From NCBI GenBank assembly GCA_910585215.1, contig CAJUDQ010000004.1, positions 33,580 to 97,579 on the forward strand: 64,000 bases of DNA, in the 5' to 3' direction. Under the pieces are notes generated by a model that searched no databases, was not told the origin of the DNA, and saw only the letters and a program-made list of their open reading frames with translations. Made by a program: the position numbers and the translations under genes. Positions 1 to 8,007 of the stretch are shown here, piece after piece (position 1 is the stretch's first letter; each line of letters opens with the position of its first letter). Source of the DNA: an uncultured Lachnospiraceae bacterium. Its GTDB lineage: Bacteria; Bacillota; Clostridia; Lachnospirales; Lachnospiraceae.

Positions 1-1451
1 TTTTTCTGTATTATTATAGTAGACATAATATAATGCAATTCTTCTGACTTAAATAATTTTGCCAAGGATAAATATATAAATCCTCCTAAAATAATCTCTA
101 TTACAATACAAATTATGAGACTTTCGATATATATAGAAATAAGCCTGTCAAAAACAGTAATTACAGCAAACATGAGAAGTGACAAAACCAAATTTTTGCC
201 AATATCCTGTATCAGTTCTCCAAATGAGTACTTCATAATTTTTCTGTTCGTTCTGACATTTGTAATAACTGCAAGTAATGCAACAATTATCTCACTGCTG
301 ACAATAACAGTTACTCCAAACGGTATACTTGCAAATAACAAAATTAGTCCTATCGCTTTTTTTATAAAATTCAATTTCAAATAGATATCACTTCTACCTA
401 CTGCCATAATTGCCTGAAGGTTCGCTATATTTATCGGATAAAGAGATAAATATATACATGCAATTTTAAGATATGGAACACAGAATAGCCATTTGTCTGT
501 AAGCATTACCTTTACAAGATTTGTTGAAATTGCTGCAAGTCCCATCATTAACGGAAATATAAGAAAAGTACTGACAGTAATAGAACGTCTCATTCCCTGC
601 TTCAGACGTTTTTTATCGTCTTGAAGCTTGGAAAGAGCTGGAAAAAGAACGGAACTGATTACAGTATTGACATTATTTATAATTAAAACCGGATAACTTG
701 TACCCTTTGTATAATATGCCAAATCTTCGTTGGAATAAAATTTTCCTATAACAAGACTTCGCAGATTTTCATATGCTGTATTAATAAGACTTGTAAGCAG
801 GATTTTCCAACCATAACTTAGCAGATAAAAAAGCCTTTTCAGATGAAAAACTTTTTGCGGTCTCCACTTTATAGTAAACCACAACATAAGCGTATCAATC
901 AAAGAATTTGTCAGATATTGCGCTACCAAGGCCCATACACCAAATCCGTATAATGCCATAGCAATTCCAACAACCGCAGAAATCAAAGTACCAATCAAGG
1001 TTGCCAGAAAAAATTTTTTAAACATCATATGACGTGATACATATGCCTGCTGTACAGAATTAATTCCTGCCAAAGGGATTCTTAAAGCTAACACACGCAA
1101 GACAGGAGTCAGGATATCATTATGATAAAAATCGGCTACAAATTTTGCTGATAAAAAAATAATGAAATATACAAGCCATGAAAACAATATGTTAAAAAAA
1201 AATACAGTTGAATAATCGCTGTTGTCTACATCTTTTTTCTGAATCAGAGCTTTGCCAAAACCATCCGTAACAAACACATTTGCAATTGTAATAAAAATAG
1301 TAAGCAGCGAAACAACACCATAATGTGAAGGTTCAAGAATCCTTGCCAATATAATTGAAACAATAAACGTTACCAGCTGTGCACAGATTCTTTCACCAAA
1401 TCTCCAGAACACACTGCTGAGCACCTGTTTTTTTAATGCTTCTTCTCCCAT
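1..1451 (-). CDS. Polysaccharide flippase (Wzx/MOP type), 3' end beyond window
   Basis: The frame opens at an ATG at 1451 and stays open to the left edge, so about 483 residues are visible and the C terminus is missing. The N-terminal part reads LSSVFWRFGERICAQLVTFI, then a GFGKALIQKKDVDNSDYSTV stretch typical of lipid-linked oligosaccharide flippases of the polysaccharide biosynthesis/MATE-like family. Many hydrophobic segments follow at regular intervals, as expected for a 12-14 helix membrane protein. Its ATG overlaps the stop of the upstream glycosyltransferase by one base (TAATG), so the two are translationally coupled. The role inferred from family and context is flipping the polysaccharide repeat unit across the cytoplasmic membrane. 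Confidence 0.85.
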   Translation of the reverse strand, partial: MGEEALKKQVLSSVFWRFGERICAQLVTFIVSIILARILEPSHYGVVSLLTIFITIANVFVTDGFGKALIQKKDVDNSDYSTVFFFNILFSWLVYFIIFLSAKFVADFYHNDILTPVLRVLALRIPLAGINSVQQAYVSRHMMFKKFFLATLIGTLISAVVGIAMALYGFGVWALVAQYLTNSLIDTLMLWFTIKWRPQKVFHLKRLFYLLSYGWKILLTSLINTAYENLRSLVIGKFYSNEDLAYYTKGTSYPVLIINNVNTVISSVLFPALSKLQDDKKRLKQGMRRSITVSTFLIFPLMMGLAAISTNLVKVMLTDKWLFCVPYLKIACIYLSLYPINIANLQAIMAVGRSDIYLKLNFIKKAIGLILLFASIPFGVTVIVSSEIIVALLAVITNVRTNRKIMKYSFGELIQDIGKNLVLSLLMFAVITVFDRLISIYIESLIICIVIEIILGGFIYLSLAKLFKSEELHYIMSTIIIQK

Positions 1452-2401
1452 TACCGTTCCTTCTTAAAAATATTTTTCAATTTTTTTAAAGCTCCAAAAG
1501 GCTTATAAATCATTAAAAATATAAGTACGATTAGAAATAAATCAGGTGCAAATCCAGAAGATTTTATCATCCATTTTGCAATATAAAAACTATCTTCAAA
1601 TTTTGGATTTGTTCCCAGTAAATAATATTTTAAAAGCATAAGCATCTGCCTCTTCCACCATTTACGTACATGTCTGTTTTCTGCTTTTTCTTTTAATCTC
1701 TTTTTTACCCAAGTTCGTTCTTCAAGATTTTGAAGCAGAAAGTCTCGCTCAATATGAGAGGAAATATTCTGATTATGTACTCTGTAAACACCGATTCTGT
1801 CCTGCATGATATACGCATTGCCAAACAAAAGAGCTCTCAGATAAATAGCATAGTCATTCACCATTTTCATAGTCAATAAATCTGCTTTTAATAAAATCTT
1901 TCTGTTAAATATGGTAGTAAATGTCGATTGCGGTTTATTATATTTGATTTTCAAATTAAGTAAAAATTTAATTCCGTCAATATATCCAATATGACCTATA
2001 TTTGCACAAACTCTTTTTCCAGTTTTTATATGGTCAACATAGGCATTGGCAGAAACAAAGGCAAGATTTTTCTCTTTATTACTTTCGAAAATATTGACCG
2101 CTTTTAAGAAAAAATCAGATTCGAGATAATAATCGTCATCGTCCATAAATATAACATAATCTCCCTGCGCCTGTTTAAAACCAAAATTTCTGTTATATCC
2201 AGGTCCCATATTTTTTTGATTTCTGAAATATTTGATTCTCTTATCATCAACATAATCAGTAATAAATTTATCTGTTCCATCCGTGGAGCAATCATCAATA
2301 ATAAGTATCTCAAAATCTGTATAGGTTTGCATTCGGATGCTGTCAATAACATCTTTAAGCATATTTTTTCTGTTATATGTTGGAGTAACAATGCTAATCA
2401 T
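1451..2401 (-). CDS. Family 2 glycosyltransferase
   Basis: 316 residues. It begins MISIVTPTYNRKNMLKDVI, the classic GT-A nucleotide-sugar-binding start of GT2 enzymes, followed by IDDCSTDGT and an acidic metal-binding cluster VIFMDDDDYY near residue 90. The C-terminal 40 residues hold a hydrophobic helix (LFLIVLIFLMIYKPF) that could anchor it to the membrane. An AGAGGATAAGAA ribosome binding site precedes the ATG. It sits between a pyruvyltransferase and the flippase in a tightly packed minus-strand polysaccharide operon, so it probably adds one sugar to the lipid-linked repeat unit. Donor and acceptor cannot be read from the sequence. Confidence 0.9.
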   Translation of the reverse strand: MISIVTPTYNRKNMLKDVIDSIRMQTYTDFEILIIDDCSTDGTDKFITDYVDDKRIKYFRNQKNMGPGYNRNFGFKQAQGDYVIFMDDDDYYLESDFFLKAVNIFESNKEKNLAFVSANAYVDHIKTGKRVCANIGHIGYIDGIKFLLNLKIKYNKPQSTFTTIFNRKILLKADLLTMKMVNDYAIYLRALLFGNAYIMQDRIGVYRVHNQNISSHIERDFLLQNLEERTWVKKRLKEKAENRHVRKWWKRQMLMLLKYYLLGTNPKFEDSFYIAKWMIKSSGFAPDLFLIVLIFLMIYKPFGALKKLKNIFKKER

Positions 2402-2430
2402 TTCTTATCCTCTATTGATTCTTTTTTAAA

Positions 2431-3279
2431 TCAATTCCATAAATCATATGGAAATGAATTCAATATATTTTTTCTTATATCTGTCAAATTTGGGAGATGT
2501 GCCGGCTGTAAAGCCAATGCCTCTTCAATGCTTTGTGCCACAGGATAGTCAAATCTTTCCGTACTATAATAATAATCGTTATACTTGAACCTGTTGCTGG
2601 TTTCCCTGTCTGTCAAAAGAATAGCTGGAATCCCATAGGTTTCAGCTAAAATAATCCCATGAAGTGAACTGCTTATTACAAGCTTTGAATTATAAATATA
2701 GTCAATCAATTCTTTATAATTATTTGTGACAGGTGTGATACTGTTAAGAATACTTCTATTTGTATCATGATGAAGAAGAATTGCATAATCTTTTTTTTCT
2801 GTCTCTTTTGGCTGATAAATCAAAGGCATAATAATAGCGGGATCACCATACAGCTCAGGACATTCATATCCATTTAAAATCAGAGCCCTTCTTGTTTCAG
2901 GACCTCTCACCAGTCTGATATCAAGCTTTCGTGTTAATCTGGCAAGTTTACCGAAATCAGAGACACCATGTTTCAAACCACTTCCCCAGATAACAGCATT
3001 TTGAGCTCCTCCCTGTATAATGGAACCGACAGTATAAAGATGTTTTGTTCCATGAACAGAAGTATCAAGTGTAAGTTTACGTCTGCTCAACATATACTGA
3101 CAAATAACGATTGATAAATAATCACCGACATTTTCAGAGTTATCATCTCTGCGCATACTCCACCAATGAAGATTAACCTTATTTTTATCTGTTTTTCTTG
3201 CAAGACAATTGAGAATTTTTTTATTTCGCTTATATAGTTTTCTTAAATACAACACTTCATTTTTTACATTCATAAACAT
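2431..3279 (-). CDS. Polysaccharide pyruvyltransferase family protein (copy 1)
   Basis: 282 residues. Family features are an N-terminal NVGDYLSIVICQYMLS segment, AVIWGSGL, a RLVRGPETR motif, YGDPAIIMP, and the late SSSLHGIILAETYGIPAILL motif of the WcaK/CsaB pyruvyltransferase fold. These enzymes usually transfer pyruvate from PEP as a ketal onto a sugar of a surface polymer, although members of the fold with other substrates exist. The start follows the stop of the polymerase gene directly (TAAATG), and a second ATG lies two codons in. It is clearly a paralogue of the gene at 4494-5369: both share the NxGDxLS start, the HGIILAE motif and FPYD-(L/I)-(W/Y)N ends. Confidence 0.85.
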   Translation of the reverse strand: MFMNVKNEVLYLRKLYKRNKKILNCLARKTDKNKVNLHWWSMRRDDNSENVGDYLSIVICQYMLSRRKLTLDTSVHGTKHLYTVGSIIQGGAQNAVIWGSGLKHGVSDFGKLARLTRKLDIRLVRGPETRRALILNGYECPELYGDPAIIMPLIYQPKETEKKDYAILLHHDTNRSILNSITPVTNNYKELIDYIYNSKLVISSSLHGIILAETYGIPAILLTDRETSNRFKYNDYYYSTERFDYPVAQSIEEALALQPAHLPNLTDIRKNILNSFPYDLWN

Positions 3280-4470
3280 TTACCTTTTTATCAAAAACTC
3301 GTCAGAATACTTTAAATCAATCAGTATATATATAAATCCTGAAAAAACTGAAAAAACCATAGCTGAAGATGTAATACCTACAATCAGAATACATAATAAT
3401 CCAAATAAAGCCACAGCTTCATGATATTCATAACTCTTTTCATGTCTGAACAGAAAATAACGCAACATAAAAATATAGTAGACCAGTCCAACTATACCAG
3501 TAGTAACCAATATGCTCAGTATAAAGCTATGTGCTGATGTTCCAAGCGGATAGTTTGTAATAATAGTATACTCTGCATTTGTCAGATAACCACAGCCCAG
3601 CAGAGGATTATCAAAAAATCTGTTTAAACATGCCGCCCATATTCCCGTTCTATAGGATAAAGTATCACTTTTATTTAATATATTTTGAATAATATATTGA
3701 ATAAAAGGATTTGTTTGAATAATAGTCACAAAGAAAAACAAAAAGCCATATCCAATACACAGTATTTTATAATTAAGAATTTTGTAAATCCATTCTCGAA
3801 TATCTCTTTTTCTATGTAAAAATTCCATAAGTAAGTTTAAAATAAGAAAAAGCAGCATCGCAACTCCAGCAGCAGTTGCCTGTACTCTAAAACAAATAAC
3901 GGTACATAATAATATTACTGCAACAGCAGTTATATTCAAACATCTTTTTTTCAGATAAGAAAGATAAGAAATAAGCACTGCAAGCGGCAAAATATATGCC
4001 AATCGAGCTGTTTTATAACCTAAAAACCATGTAAGCTTAAAATAAGAATTAGTTGGCATACCATTTGGATACAACAAGATTGATATACCATCGGCAACAC
4101 AGAGAACAAACAGTAAAAAAGTCCACGTTTCAAGAATTCTCAGTTTATTTTTTGTTGAATTATCAAAATAAGACAAATATAAACAGATAAGATAAGAACT
4201 TGACAATATATCAGCAGCATTAAAAATATTTCTCTGATTCAACAATGTGGACCCTAAAATAATAACATACCAGCCGCTTATAACAAGTATATTCTCAGGT
4301 TTTTTTCGTTTAAAAATGAATAAACTAACCAAAATGATGATGGATACTGTTTTAAGCATAAATGTCAGTTTTATGCCAACATTCAAATAGGTTATTCTAA
4401 TGCATATAAAAAATATAAATGCACTTATTAAACTTGTAATATTTAAATGCCAGACTGTTTTTACCTTCAT
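3280..4470 (-). CDS. O-antigen ligase/polymerase (Wzy-like) membrane protein
   Basis: 396 residues, almost entirely alternating hydrophobic helices (roughly ten to twelve), with a larger loop around residues 270-310 containing SYRTGIWAACLNRFFDNPLL and GCGYLTNAEY. That R-x-G-x-W...NPLLGCGY arrangement is the usual loop of the O-antigen ligase/Wzy_C family. Such proteins polymerise repeat units or ligate finished glycan at the outer face of the membrane. The start is supported by an AGAGGATTTC ribosome binding site. It lies between the two pyruvyltransferase paralogues in the polysaccharide operon. Polymerase is more likely than ligase because a flippase is encoded in the same operon. Confidence 0.85.
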   Translation of the reverse strand: MKVKTVWHLNITSLISAFIFFICIRITYLNVGIKLTFMLKTVSIIILVSLFIFKRKKPENILVISGWYVIILGSTLLNQRNIFNAADILSSSYLICLYLSYFDNSTKNKLRILETWTFLLFVLCVADGISILLYPNGMPTNSYFKLTWFLGYKTARLAYILPLAVLISYLSYLKKRCLNITAVAVILLCTVICFRVQATAAGVAMLLFLILNLLMEFLHRKRDIREWIYKILNYKILCIGYGFLFFFVTIIQTNPFIQYIIQNILNKSDTLSYRTGIWAACLNRFFDNPLLGCGYLTNAEYTIITNYPLGTSAHSFILSILVTTGIVGLVYYIFMLRYFLFRHEKSYEYHEAVALFGLLCILIVGITSSAMVFSVFSGFIYILIDLKYSDEFLIKR

Positions 4471-4493
4471 TTTTGAAATCCTCTTTATTCACA

Positions 4494-5369
4494 TTAATTA
4501 TAAATATCATAAGGAAAAGCTGCTTTTAACTTTTGTCTCAGCTTAAAAAAATCAGGTAATTCAGGCGGCAAAATATGTAATGCATCCTCAATATTTTCAG
4601 CCACAGGAATATTTACTCTTCCTGTACTGAAATAATAATCATAATATTTTAATATATCTATTTGAGGTTTTAAAAGAATTGCTCTAACACCATATGATTC
4701 CGCGAGAATGATTCCATGCAGACTTGAGGAAATAATAATTTCTGCACTTACGATTCTGTTAATAAAACTTTTATAATTGTCAGTACAGATATTAATAATG
4801 GTATAATCATCATCAATTGTCAAACTTGGCAAATTATAATCCTTATGAAAAATAATTCCATATTTATATTTTTTGGAAACCGTTTTTGGTGAGTAAATTT
4901 CTGGAAACAAAATAGCAGGGTCTCCATAAACTTCGGGAACATTATACCCATAATCCATCAACACAGCCCGTGTGAAAGGACCTCTTACTGCACGTATATC
5001 AAGTTTTCGTTTTTCCAGCCTGTATGTAAGAGAAGCATTAAGAATACCGCTTCCCCATACAACAGCATCCTGCTGCCCAGCTGTCAATATGCTTCCTATC
5101 GCATAAAAATGTCTTTGTTTTTTGACTTTTTTATCAGAGGAAATATTTCTTAAAGAGAGCATATAATCAACAACAACCGGTGAAAGCAGGTCTCCAAGAT
5201 TTTTAGATTCAGACCAATAATTCAAATTTACTTGATTTGTTCTGGCTCTGTTTGAAACATTAAAAAGTATAAATTTATTTCTAAATGGAAACAAAAACTT
5301 TGCTATTACTTTTTTCATATTTTTTCCAAGCAGTTGTTTTAACTTTATATTAAATCTGTCAATTTTCAT
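4494..5369 (-). CDS. Polysaccharide pyruvyltransferase family protein (copy 2)
   Basis: 291 residues with the same architecture as the gene at 2431-3279: SKNLGDLLSPVVVDYMLSLR, AVVWGSGIL, RAVRGPFTRAV, YGDPAILFPEIY, and SSSLHGIILAESYGVRAILL, ending in AAFPYDIYN. The ATG lies inside the end of the upstream GT8 gene (11-base overlap), six bases after a GGAG that also encodes the GT8 tail, indicating translational coupling. The likely role is modifying the growing repeat unit with a pyruvyl or similar group. Two diverged copies in one operon suggest two different acceptor sugars. Confidence 0.85.
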   Translation of the reverse strand: MKIDRFNIKLKQLLGKNMKKVIAKFLFPFRNKFILFNVSNRARTNQVNLNYWSESKNLGDLLSPVVVDYMLSLRNISSDKKVKKQRHFYAIGSILTAGQQDAVVWGSGILNASLTYRLEKRKLDIRAVRGPFTRAVLMDYGYNVPEVYGDPAILFPEIYSPKTVSKKYKYGIIFHKDYNLPSLTIDDDYTIINICTDNYKSFINRIVSAEIIISSSLHGIILAESYGVRAILLKPQIDILKYYDYYFSTGRVNIPVAENIEDALHILPPELPDFFKLRQKLKAAFPYDIYN

Positions 5370-6408
5370 TTATATCTCCATGTAATAATTTATTTTTCAA
5401 ACTGTATACAAATGGCCTTCCATATGCCTGTAAAAGTCCTGACAGAGCAATACATAATTTCCTTGGCAATTTACTCAGAATTTGAAAGAACATTCCCTTT
5501 AAACTTTTTGTTTTATTATTCGGCCATAACATACAATCAGCCCAAGGACTCATGCTTTTATACTTTATCCACTTGTCTTTATAATAATGCCTGCATCCTT
5601 GAACCCAGGGACGAACACTTAAAAAGCTTGTGGTATAATGAATAATCACCGGATTTTTAACAGCCTCTTTTATCTCTTCGAAGCTATAAAAATCTACAGG
5701 TTTCCGATATGTTATCAGCTCAGAATAGGTAAAATCATAAAAAATTGTTACAGAATTAAACCTTGGATGAAAGCAGCAGGTATCTTTTGATAATACTGCA
5801 TTCAATGCTCCCTGATCACCCTGCTGTATCTCACCATTATATTTCTTTATAAACTTTAATAATTTTTGTTCAATCTTCTGTTCTTTCCATCGTATCAAAT
5901 CAATCAGCATTACGCCTGAATTGAACATAATATCACTTTCATATAATTCAATATTTTTTCGATATTGTCTGCTGAACGCATCCTTTAAAGCTGCTATTGT
6001 TTTGCCCTGCATATCCAGTTGCCATAATTCAGAGACAGATTTGTTAACAACAATATCACAGTCCAAATACAACACACGCTCCAATTCTTCCGGCAGGTCT
6101 CTTGAAACAAATAATCTCGCATATTGACTGAGGGAACCTCTATCTGTTTTTACATTCATTGAAAGTACTTTGTTAATATTTCTGGCAGATATAAAATAAA
6201 GTTCGCTTCTGTTATATGATATGGCAATACTTTGAAGTTTTAATTTGTTTTCTTCAGTAATTCCACTGTCAAGTATATAAACTTTAATATCTTTTAAATC
6301 TTTACTGTTATCATAGAGAGAAACCAGAGAAACACCCAGTATTTCCGTAAATTTATTATCCGAAGCATATACAATATGTGCAATTGTCGTATTATACATT
6401 TTGTTCAC
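5359..6408 (-). CDS. Family 8 glycosyltransferase
   Basis: 349 residues. It opens with IAHIVYASDNKFTEILGVSL and has a DxD metal/nucleotide-sugar motif in RVLYLDCDIVVNKSVSELW near residue 115, then FNSGVMLIDL and QGDQGALNAVL, all hallmarks of GT8 (LgtC/glycogenin-like) retaining transferases. The later VIIHYTT is the usual C-terminal His motif. I chose the GTG at 6408 because a CAGGA ribosome binding site lies about ten bases upstream. The in-frame ATG at 6399 would sit about 19 bases away. It is the first glycan gene after the recombinase gene (23-base gap) and likely shares its transcript. Confidence 0.88.
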   Translation of the reverse strand: MNKMYNTTIAHIVYASDNKFTEILGVSLVSLYDNSKDLKDIKVYILDSGITEENKLKLQSIAISYNRSELYFISARNINKVLSMNVKTDRGSLSQYARLFVSRDLPEELERVLYLDCDIVVNKSVSELWQLDMQGKTIAALKDAFSRQYRKNIELYESDIMFNSGVMLIDLIRWKEQKIEQKLLKFIKKYNGEIQQGDQGALNAVLSKDTCCFHPRFNSVTIFYDFTYSELITYRKPVDFYSFEEIKEAVKNPVIIHYTTSFLSVRPWVQGCRHYYKDKWIKYKSMSPWADCMLWPNNKTKSLKGMFFQILSKLPRKLCIALSGLLQAYGRPFVYSLKNKLLHGDINEN

Positions 6409-6431
6409 TTTACAAAATTCCTGTTTTTCAT

Positions 6432-7349
6432 TTACACCATCTCCATAATTCTCTTCAATACCATCTGATTTTCTTTTCTTTCCAAAAATTTCTGGTATCT
6501 CTCAGACGTAACTGTTACACTGGAATGTCCAAGCACATAACTCAAATCTTCCATACTCATTCCTGCCCGAAGACATTTTACTGCAAATGTATCTCTCAAT
6601 GAATGAAAGCTGCATCCTTTCATTTCTTTCTTTTGAAACAGTTTTTCCAAACGCATCTGTTCTCTTCTCGGGTCCGGAAGTTTTCCCTCTTTTCCTTCTA
6701 AAACATATCCGTCTGATTTTTTATACAATAGTAACTGTTCAAAAACTGTTTTTGGAATTGGAAGTTCTCTTTGTGCTGCTGAAGGAAGCTCCATTTTTAC
6801 AAGCAGTGTTTTTTTCCCTTCTTCTTCTGTATTTTGTATCCTCTGCACTGTATTTCTGATAGACACTACTTCTTTCTTTAAGTTAATATCTGACCATGAC
6901 AGTGCACAGATTTCCCCTATGGCAAGTCCCATTTTATAAGCAAAGCAAATTCCTAAATATTTGACTTGTCCGCTGTCCGTAAGTATTTCATCCAACAGCA
7001 GCTGTTCTTCATAATTCAGAATCTCTATGCTGCGTTTTTGCTGTTTTACATGTATTGTATGCTCAAGCCCAAGAGCAACAGTATCGATTCCTGCTGTTTG
7101 TATAAGTTTTTTTAAAAGAGTAATAAGCATATTTCTTGAAACTTCTGCCAGACCTTCCTCCTGTTTTTGCTTCAAGAAAGTATGGATATCTTTTTCTGTA
7201 ATACTTTGCATGGCTGTATATTCAAAATATGGAAGAAGATGGGTTTCAAGCAGATTTGTATATCTGCGAAATGTCAGAGGATTGAGATTTGTCTGATTCA
7301 TCTGCTTCCACAATTCATAGCAATCATTTATATATATGATATCTGTCAT
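6432..7349 (-). CDS. Tyrosine recombinase at head of polysaccharide operon
   Basis: 305 residues from the ATG at 7349, which has a GGAGAG ribosome binding site eight bases upstream. A longer frame from an ATG at 7451 lacks such a site. Residues 1-110 form a SAM-like core-binding domain. The catalytic domain shows H249-S-L-R252, GH275 and the nucleophile Y285 (TSERYQKF). The first catalytic arginine is absent: where the family reads GLRxGE, this protein reads GLA-IGE (Ala143, codon GCC). It is not part of a phage: its neighbours are glycan genes downstream and a putative invertible promoter upstream, so its likely role is DNA inversion at that switch. Confidence 0.88.
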   Translation of the reverse strand: MTDIIYINDCYELWKQMNQTNLNPLTFRRYTNLLETHLLPYFEYTAMQSITEKDIHTFLKQKQEEGLAEVSRNMLITLLKKLIQTAGIDTVALGLEHTIHVKQQKRSIEILNYEEQLLLDEILTDSGQVKYLGICFAYKMGLAIGEICALSWSDINLKKEVVSIRNTVQRIQNTEEEGKKTLLVKMELPSAAQRELPIPKTVFEQLLLYKKSDGYVLEGKEGKLPDPRREQMRLEKLFQKKEMKGCSFHSLRDTFAVKCLRAGMSMEDLSYVLGHSSVTVTSERYQKFLERKENQMVLKRIMEMV

Positions 7350-7524
7350 ATTCAATACTCTCCGTTCACTGTATGATATCAGGGTATGCTTCGCCGATGC
7401 CCCAGTTTTAATTGTTACAATCTTATTGATAACCTGTATCGCGGCATTCATTATTTATCTGAATTTTTCAACTTTATTCAGGGGTTATAAAACCCTCAGA
7501 TTTAAGCAGAATTTTGTCTGTTTC

Positions 7525-7542
7525 TTCGTAGATATAATCAAT
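7525..7542 (+). repeat. Left inverted repeat of the putative switch
   Basis: The sequence TTCGTAGATATAATCAAT is the exact reverse complement of 7879-7896. The match stops abruptly on both sides (next bases C/A outside, C/T inside), as expected for a recombinase crossover site rather than a transcription hairpin, since the arms are 336 bases apart. Confidence 0.85.
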
Positions 7543-7600
7543 CATATAGAGCCTTCAATAAAATCTGATAAAATCAGGGTTTTTAAGAAGTTATTTTCTG

Positions 7601-7627
7601 TTTGACTATTTATTTGACTGCTTAAAA
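7601..7627 (+). repeat. 27-bp direct repeat, copy A, within the switch
   Basis: It starts TTTGACTATTTATTTGACTG and continues through CTTAAAA. It matches copy B (7693-7719) at 25 of 27 positions, 92 bases apart, and both copies lie inside the invertible segment. They could be accessory or regulator binding sites, or a duplicated short coding piece: in one frame they read FDYLFDCLK and FDCLSDCLK. Confidence 0.7.
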
Positions 7628-7653
7628 AATGAATATAAGAAAGGGAAAAAGTG

Positions 7654-7743
7654 ATGAAACTACCTGAAAATAAAGTAAATCAAAGAATTGAATTTGACTG
7701 TTTATCTGACTGCTTAAAAGAATTTTTTAGAAAAAAAAGATAA
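7654..7743 (+). CDS. Candidate 29-residue peptide inside the switch
   Basis: An ATG eight bases after AAAGGG opens a 29-codon frame ending in TAA. The product is short, charged, has two cysteines (FDCLSDCLKEFF) and ends in a basic RKKR. Direct repeat B encodes its FDCLSDCLK core. No recognisable family and no clear promoter of its own in this orientation. It may be a chance frame in AT-rich DNA. I list it because the ribosome binding site and repeat-encoded core coincide and because its orientation would flip with the switch. Confidence 0.25.
   Translation: MKLPENKVNQRIEFDCLSDCLKEFFRKKR
7693..7719 (+). repeat. 27-bp direct repeat, copy B, within the switch
   Basis: It starts TTTGACTGTTTATCTGACTG and ends CTTAAAA, differing from copy A only at positions 8 and 14. 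It overlaps the small open frame at 7654-7743. Confidence 0.7.
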
Positions 7744-7815
7744 CAAAATTACAGAAATATCTATCATAAAAGCTTTTTTAAAAAAAGGAAATTTTTAAAA
7801 GTAAGAAAAAACATA

Positions 7816-7843
7816 TTGAAAATAAAATTTAATGTGCTATAAT
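7816..7843 (+). promoter_or_regulatory. Near-consensus promoter inside the invertible segment
   Basis: A -35 TTGAAA (7816-7821), 16-base spacer, and -10 TATAAT (7838-7843) with an extended TG one base before it. This is among the best sigma-A-like promoters in the window, yet downstream of it on the plus strand there is only the right inverted repeat and a terminator, with no gene. That makes sense only if the segment can invert. Confidence 0.7.
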
Positions 7844-7878
7844 ATAAATGTTTCTGCTGAAAAGATAAATTATTGTTT

Positions 7879-7896
7879 ATTGATTATATCTACGAA
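7879..7896 (-). repeat. Right inverted repeat of the putative switch
   Basis: ATTGATTATATCTACGAA, the exact reverse complement of 7525-7542. It lies 46 bases left of the bidirectional terminator at 7943-8004, so a transcript started inside the segment in the present orientation would end there without entering the next gene. Confidence 0.85.
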
Positions 7897-7942
7897 ATTA
7901 TTTTATTATAAATGAGATACATTGTTTTTGTTATAATATAAT

Positions 7943-8004
7943 ACAGGCTATTTTGAAAATGTTATTTTGTATATTTCCTAAAAAACATTCTCAAAATAGC
8001 CTGT
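7943..8004. terminator. Bidirectional terminator between switch and metH-like gene
   Basis: A 21-base-pair stem with one mismatch (arms 7943-7963 and 7984-8004, ACAGGCTATTTTGA... pairing with its complement) and a 20-base loop. AT-rich tails flank both sides. It serves the minus-strand gene ending at 8008 and would also stop rightward transcripts from the switch promoter. Confidence 0.85.
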
Positions 8005-8007
8005 TTA

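Larger units (their letters stand above)
7525..7896. other. Putative invertible promoter segment (phase switch), OFF orientation
   Basis: Two perfect 18-bp inverted repeats, TTCGTAGATATAATCAAT at 7525-7542 and its reverse complement at 7879-7896, enclose 336 bases. Inside is a strong promoter at 7816-7843 reading rightwards, away from the minus-strand recombinase/polysaccharide operon that starts at 7349. Inversion would place its -10 at about 7583-7578 on the minus strand, reading into the recombinase gene. I see no comparably good promoter on the minus strand of the left part of the segment. Known invertible promoters of gut bacteria have this arrangement of short inverted repeats, tyrosine recombinase and surface glycan operon. 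That the segment actually inverts is inference. Confidence 0.75.

Noticed and set aside
6432..7349. Recombinase gene as sign of a prophage or integrative element
   Set aside because: No structural, excision, replication or transfer genes and no tRNA attachment site nearby. Context is glycan genes and an inverted-repeat promoter.
7943..8004. Long inverted repeat near 7.95 kb as a second recombination site pair
   Set aside because: Arms are only 20 bases apart with AT-rich tails, just past a gene end. This is a terminator.
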